Shown here: positions 44,760-45,555 of the stretch, piece by piece
Position numbering within the stretch: position 1 is the first letter of the stretch
Layout: every line of letters begins with the position of its first letter
Assembly: GCA_023456105.1 (NCBI GenBank)
Contig: JAEYAO010000050.1
Location: forward strand, 1-45,555
Source: Pseudomonadota bacterium
GTDB taxonomy: Bacteria; Pseudomonadota; Alphaproteobacteria; Caulobacterales; Caulobacteraceae
Length of the DNA: 45,555 nucleotides
Direction: 5' to 3'
Notes under the pieces: model-generated
What the model saw: the letters and a program-made list of their open reading frames with translations, nothing else
Databases searched by the model: none
What the model was told of the DNA's origin: nothing
Translations under genes and position numbers: made by a program

Positions 44760-45425
44760 ATGACTGCGAACTCCCCGGGCGCGACGGCGGCCGCTCTGCT
44801 GGCGTTGACGCTCGCCTGGCCCCAGTCTGCGTGGGCTGAGCCTCTCGCCGATGCACCGGTGGACGACACGCCCCGGCGCTATCTGATGATGCTGCCGCAG
44901 ACGCCCGTCGCGGAGATCGCCGAGGAGGTGCTGGGCGAGACCCTAGGCCTGCCGGTGACGACGGACGAGGCGGTGGACGCCTCCATGCCCTTCCGCATCG
45001 ACGGCCAGTACACGCCCAGGCAGTTGGCCCGCGAACTCGGCTACCGGCTCTGGAACGTGGACGTGGCCCTGATCGAGGAAGCGGGCGGAGAGCTGAAGCT
45101 GATCCCGGCCGCCGGTCTGCCGGGCGCGGTGGCCGACGGGGCGGAGGTGGTCGCGCCGCTGGCGGTCACGGCGCCCGCCCCGACAGCGGCACCTCTCCAA
45201 CGCACCCCCATTGTCTATGGTCGGGACCGCTTCAACGCGCGGGACCTGATGATGCTGGCCTTGGGCTGGCTGGGGGGCGCGGCGAGCCTCGGCGCCTGGG
45301 TCGCCGTGCGGCGGCGTCGCGGGACCCGTCAAGCCGCGGCGCCGGTCGCCCTCCTGCCGGCGCCGTCTTTTCCGACCGTCGACCTCAAGCCCGACCCCTT
45401 CAGCATACCCGATCGCGCGGGCTGA
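44760..45425 (+). CDS. Exported protein with secretin-N-domain-like segment and one C-terminal membrane helix
   Basis: 221 residues from ATG 44760, with GAGGCGAG upstream. Signal peptide ATAAALLALTLAWPQSAWA. Residues 39-117 (RRYLMMLPQTPVAEIAEEVL, GETLGLPVTTDEAV, SMPFRIDGQYTPRQLARELG, YRLWNVDVALIEEAGGELKL) look like the N0/N1-type modules of secretins such as GspD, but no secretin channel follows. A Pro/Ala linker leads to a membrane helix (MMLALGWLGGAASLGAWVAV) with an Arg-rich cytoplasmic end. It may be a type II secretion accessory that docks to a secretin. An IS5 element begins only a few bases after its stop, so any downstream partners are beyond it. Confidence 0.65.
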   Translation: MTANSPGATAAALLALTLAWPQSAWAEPLADAPVDDTPRRYLMMLPQTPVAEIAEEVLGETLGLPVTTDEAVDASMPFRIDGQYTPRQLARELGYRLWNVDVALIEEAGGELKLIPAAGLPGAVADGAEVVAPLAVTAPAPTAAPLQRTPIVYGRDRFNARDLMMLALGWLGGAASLGAWVAVRRRRGTRQAAAPVALLPAPSFPTVDLKPDPFSIPDRAG

Positions 45426-45428
45426 CGC

Positions 45429-45447
45429 CTAGGGTCCCGACTCATAA
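45429..45447. repeat. Terminal inverted repeat of the right IS5-family element
   Basis: CTAGGGTCCCGACTCATAA; it matches the left-edge element end (see 108-127) in 13 of 16 bases from GGGTC. The transposase stop codon (45442-45444) lies within the repeat. CTAG at 45429-45432 marks the likely target site. Confidence 0.7.
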
Positions 45448-45555
45448 CCACCACGCGATGATGGCGGCGAGGGCTATGGCGGCGATGTAGGTGCAGGCGA
45501 GCTTGTCGTAACGTGTTGCGACGCGGCGGAAGTCCTTGATGCGGCAGAAGGCGCG
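45442..45555 (-). CDS. IS5-family transposase, C-terminal fragment cut by the window edge
   Basis: The last 37 codons read RAFCRIKDFRRVATRYDKL then ACTYIAAIALAAIIAWWL and stop, the usual end of IS5-family transposases (the RRVATRYDKLA motif belongs to the DDE C-terminal part). The gene begins outside the window on the right. It runs in the same direction as the N-terminal fragment at position 49, so the window is bracketed by two directly oriented copies of similar elements. Confidence 0.88.
   Translation of the reverse strand, partial: RAFCRIKDFRRVATRYDKLACTYIAAIALAAIIAWWL

Overview
The window looks like chromosome from a high-GC alphaproteobacterium of the Caulobacterales, most likely Brevundimonas or a close relative. 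This is inferred from the gene families (two large TonB-dependent receptors, a LacI/GH/halogenase glucan locus, MAPEG and RsmB-family genes inside a guaB-guaA cluster, DUF2061, DUF6880, a PhoX-like protein), not from a database search. No tRNA, rRNA or CRISPR array was seen. Both edges lie inside IS5-family transposase genes pointing the same way: the N-terminus at 1-49 and the C-terminus at 45442-45555.

Left end (1-4100): IS5 edge, an orphan reading frame cut by the IS, an AraC-type regulator reduced to its HTH part, a frameshifted DUF1857-type SRPBCC gene, an intact NmrA-like gene, a divergent LysR regulator, a DUF1801 gene, and about 550 bases without a recognisable gene.

Glucan locus (4103-18821): FAD-dependent tryptophan-halogenase-like gene, GH9 glycosidase, TonB-dependent receptor, second halogenase (single-base frameshift), GH3 beta-glucosidase, LacI regulator, MFS transporter and GH5 endoglucanase. 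Four of its intergenic or promoter regions carry the same palindrome (TGACAGCGCTGTCA or one base off), so the LacI protein probably controls the whole set. Proposed flow: exported GH9/GH5 cut a beta-glucan, the TonB-dependent receptor takes up oligomers, periplasmic GH3 trims them, and the MFS protein imports the product, which relieves LacI. The role of two halogenases in such a locus is the open question and the most interesting point of the window.

Decayed mobile region (18832-22875): an IS3-family end fused to a 5'-truncated, frameshifted virB11; a frameshifted virD4 whose 3' half is replaced by unrelated sequence; then an intact hipBA toxin-antitoxin pair with palindromes upstream of hipB.

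Housekeeping block (23084-30459): a tightly packed minus-strand cluster guaB - MAPEG - RsmB-family methyltransferase - MTA/SAH-nucleosidase-like - guaA, then a tandem DUF2061 membrane protein, rlmE and a cyclophilin.

Right part (30513-45425): sialate O-acetylesterase-like protein, PQQ-type sugar dehydrogenase lipoprotein with a DUF2231 membrane partner, PhoX-like protein, DUF6880 protein, M28 peptidase, CPBP membrane protease, then a lipoprotein plus TonB-dependent receptor pair, divergent from an exported protein with a secretin-N-domain-like segment. Repeated TGAC motifs 22 bases apart lie in that divergent region.

Four genes carry single-base indels. Two are in or next to clearly decayed genes, but the halogenase case sits in an otherwise intact locus, so sequencing error should be excluded there.
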